Shown here one piece after another: positions 21,176 through 21,260 of a stretch of 21,260 bases of DNA (positions are counted from its first letter, which is position 1; the number at the start of each line of letters is the position of its first letter). Under the pieces are notes generated by a model that was given only the letters and a program-made list of their open reading frames with translations, had not been told where the DNA came from and did no database searches. The position numbers and the translations under genes are program-made. Source of the stretch: a virus; the IMG/VR virus record IMGVR_UViG_3300039018_000144, positions 1-21,260 of that record. One strand, written 5' to 3'.

Positions 21176-21260
21176 ATGAAACACACACCGGGCCCTTGGC
21201 GGGCAATAGGCGGGGCTATACGGCCTGAAAACGTGAAGGGGCGCACAGGCGGTTACGCAC
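21176..21260 (+). CDS. Early protein with MxHTPGPW start (cut by window edge)
   Basis: ATG 21176 follows AGGAAATTCAA and the frame is open to the edge (28 codons). The opening MKHTPGPWRAIGGAIRPENV shows the 'HTPGPW' motif that begins many small uncharacterised phage proteins. The rest is outside the window. The 75-bp gap before it (21101-21175) holds no recognised element. Confidence 0.7.
   Translation, partial: MKHTPGPWRAIGGAIRPENVKGRTGGYA

Overview
The window is part of a tailed bacteriophage genome with a podovirus-like virion module. No integrase, repressor, lysis gene, DNA polymerase or tRNA could be supported within it. The Shine-Dalgarno sites and sigma70-like promoters point to a Gram-negative host. 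The host itself cannot be read from the sequence; a freshwater or environmental proteobacterium is only a guess.

Layout. Positions 1-16848 are one long set of genes on the minus strand, read from right to left. First come four short ORFs, then terminase small and large subunits, a small beta-rich virion protein, the portal, and two unrecognised proteins (474 and 208 aa). These are followed by a 66-aa protein, a scaffold-like protein, an N4-gp56-type major capsid protein, two or three small virion proteins, a head-tail adaptor, a 675-aa tail protein, a repeat-rich fibre protein, a small virion protein, and a glycine-rich protein cut by the left edge. Positions 16849-17335 are a gene-free divergent control region. 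It holds a minus-strand (late) promoter followed by a terminator, AT-rich repeats, and a plus-strand (early) promoter that overlaps a palindrome. Positions 17336-21260 carry about fifteen small, tightly packed plus-strand genes, typical of a phage early/accessory region. Only the DUF932 protein is recognisable.

The most interesting feature is a three-copy RNA element in the plus-strand region (about 18038-18110, 19171-19234, 20219-20292). Each copy starts at the stop codon of the preceding gene and ends shortly before the ribosome binding site of the next. The copies share AGCGTG and TGCAGTGYGAT boxes around a hairpin whose sequence differs completely but whose pairing is kept. Each also has a closing helix, a competing hairpin that uses the 3' strand of that helix, and a further hairpin with compensatory changes. 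This looks like a structured cis-regulatory or processing RNA.

The second point of interest is the small-gene cluster before terminase. Four consecutive ORFs end in related peptides (GIINGMI, GIIRGAMK, GLVRGAMKNGK, GLVRGAMKNGK). The DNA encoding these tails also carries the ribosome binding site of the next gene, and two of the junctions are an identical 28-bp direct repeat flanking one gene. This suggests a gene-cassette exchange point.

Functional names for virion proteins rest on recognised sequence style, motifs and gene order, without database searches; the less certain ones are marked.
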